Part shown: positions 63,118-64,000 of the stretch, in pieces
How positions within the stretch are numbered: the stretch's first letter is position 1
Layout of the letters: every line of letters begins with the position of its first letter
Source of the DNA: Leadbetterella sp964489955
Lineage (GTDB): Bacteria; Bacteroidota; Bacteroidia; Cytophagales; Spirosomataceae
Direction: 5' to 3'
DNA: 64,000 bases
NCBI GenBank assembly: GCA_964489955.1
Contig: CAZBAV010000014.1
Location: 1-64,000 of the forward strand
Position numbers and translations under genes: made by a program
Notes under the pieces: generated by a model
The model's database searches: none
Seen by the model: the letters and a program-made list of their open reading frames with translations, nothing else
Told to the model about the DNA's origin: nothing

Positions 63118-64000
63118 ATGAAAAAACTGATTGCTTTTTTATTGCTGCTTTCCACGGCCGCATCCGCACAAGAACTTAAAACAAAACCGAATTGGCATAA
63201 CCTAGATTATAAGGAGAATGGGGTTCGGGGTATTAGTACAGAAAAAGCTTACAGGGATCTTCTAAAAGGGAGAAAACCGAGCCCGGTGATAGTGGGTGTT
63301 ATTGATTCTGGGGTGGATATCGCTCATGAAGACCTTAAGGATAACCTCTGGATAAATAAAGGAGAGATACCGGGTAATGGGATTGATGACGATAAAAACG
63401 GATTTGTAGATGACGTTTATGGCTGGGACTTCTTAGGAAATGCACAAGGAGAGGATATTGCTGCTGAGCAGTTAGAGAGTGTAAGACTTTATAATGTATT
63501 AAAGGCGAAATTTGGAGAAAACCCTTCGAGTAAGAAAATTAAAAAAAATAAGAAGGATTATGAGTTGATGGGTAAGCTGAAGGCCGAAATAGAAAAGGAG
63601 AGAGCCGAAGCCCAGCAATATCTGCCTATGATGCAAAACATGGTAGCTTCTACTGAAGAAGCAGAGAAGATACTTAAAGAAGCTACTAAAAGTGATAAAC
63701 TCACTACTGAAATAGTTAAAAATATAGATGCACAGAATCTTGATCGCAAAGGACGGATGGCTCGTGAACTATGGTTAAATGCTCAGCAGTATGGAGGTCT
63801 GGATGAGTTTAAAAGAGGTTTAGAATACTACCAGGAAAGGGTTAATTTCAACTTAAATCCAGATTTTAATCCAAGACCTAAAGTAGGCGATAATCCTTCT
63901 GAACTACAGTATGGAAAATATGGTAATGCCGAAGTAACAGGTCCGGATGCTATGCATGGAACCCATGTTGCTGGTGTAATCGGGGCCAACAGGAATAATA
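63118..64000 (+). CDS. S8 (subtilisin-like) serine protease, N-terminal part
   Basis: The gene runs off the right edge; 294 codons are visible. Signal peptide MKKLIAFLLLLSTAASAQ is followed by the subtilase catalytic Asp63 (VIDSGVDIAHEDL) and the His motif HGTHVAG with predicted catalytic His280. The Asp to His spacing (about 217 residues against about 32 in subtilisin) is due to a charged, helical insertion (about 115-260), common in Bacteroidota members. GIDDDKNGFVDDVYGWDF resembles a calcium-binding segment. The Ser motif would lie beyond position 64000. The protein is exported; it may carry a sorting domain downstream. Confidence 0.9.
   Translation, partial: MKKLIAFLLLLSTAASAQELKTKPNWHNLDYKENGVRGISTEKAYRDLLKGRKPSPVIVGVIDSGVDIAHEDLKDNLWINKGEIPGNGIDDDKNGFVDDVYGWDFLGNAQGEDIAAEQLESVRLYNVLKAKFGENPSSKKIKKNKKDYELMGKLKAEIEKERAEAQQYLPMMQNMVASTEEAEKILKEATKSDKLTTEIVKNIDAQNLDRKGRMARELWLNAQQYGGLDEFKRGLEYYQERVNFNLNPDFNPRPKVGDNPSELQYGKYGNAEVTGPDAMHGTHVAGVIGANRNN

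Noticed and set aside
1..64000. CRISPR array, prophage, integrase, transposase or toxin-antitoxin pair
   Set aside because: None recognised in any part of the window after reading both strands and the intergenic sequences.

Overview
The window looks like a chromosomal segment of a low-GC member of the Bacteroidota, probably Cytophagales. The signs are GLPGLI-family, TonB-dependent receptor and TolB-like propeller genes, a large SecA, tandem YceI genes, a BatD gene, and repeated Bacteroidota-type -7 boxes (TAnnTTTG) upstream of genes. One site, in front of rpsF, has the full TTTG-N19-TAnnTTTG form. I see no rRNA, tRNA, CRISPR array, prophage or transposase.

Layout. 1-4.0 kb: 5' part of an S9 peptidase gene, a dicarboxylate/amino-acid symporter and a GH30 lipoprotein. 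4.0-5.1 kb: rpsL-rpsG, ended by a terminator with no fusA behind it. 5.2-6.9 kb: a two-gene operon (SDR dehydrogenase and FAH hydrolase) of the kind used at the end of the non-phosphorylated L-fuconate pathway; the second gene is crossed by a 10-N assembly gap. 6.9-9.6 kb: a four-helix-bundle gene between AT-rich repeats, a DUF2130 protein and a class D beta-lactamase-like lipoprotein. 9.6-19 kb: dusB, a DUF1275 membrane protein, a C39-like peptidase lipoprotein, a TonB-receptor/GLPGLI pair, a TolB-like propeller and a DUF3298 lipoprotein. 19-26.2 kb: class IV aminotransferase, ettA, a DUF349 protein, a WbqC / ATP-grasp-HAD operon and two YceI genes. 26.6-32 kb: secA and a secreted protein made of four internal repeats. 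32.2-38.4 kb: histidine kinase, SulP transporter plus beta-carbonic anhydrase (broken by an in-frame stop), a YcxB-like protein, a phosphoribosyltransferase, DedA and a small secreted protein. 38.4-49 kb: bglX, two VOC proteins, a peptidase-MA/Omp85-like fusion, an FAD oxidoreductase, cmk, csaA (crossed by a second N gap) and a TonB receptor. 49-54.4 kb: an AddA-like helicase/nuclease, a small membrane protein and a FAN1-type VRR-NUC nuclease. 54.5-64 kb: rpsF-rpsR-rplI, pgk, a Ycf48-like propeller, BatD, aroC, an OmpR-type regulator, a DUF937/OmpA-like fusion and the 5' part of an S8 protease gene.

Most of the content is housekeeping and envelope biology. The points most worth a second look are the in-frame TAA in the carbonic anhydrase, the two N gaps that break genes that are probably intact (the second has a 7-bp duplicated flank, suggesting no sequence is missing), the repeat-flanked four-helix-bundle gene, the altered second active-site motif in the class D beta-lactamase, the four-repeat secreted protein, and the ATP-grasp-HAD fusion coupled to WbqC. 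I did not find a clear multi-gene defence or other new system. Several start codons were moved inward from the longest ORF, using promoter boxes, signal peptides or family starts; each entry says so.
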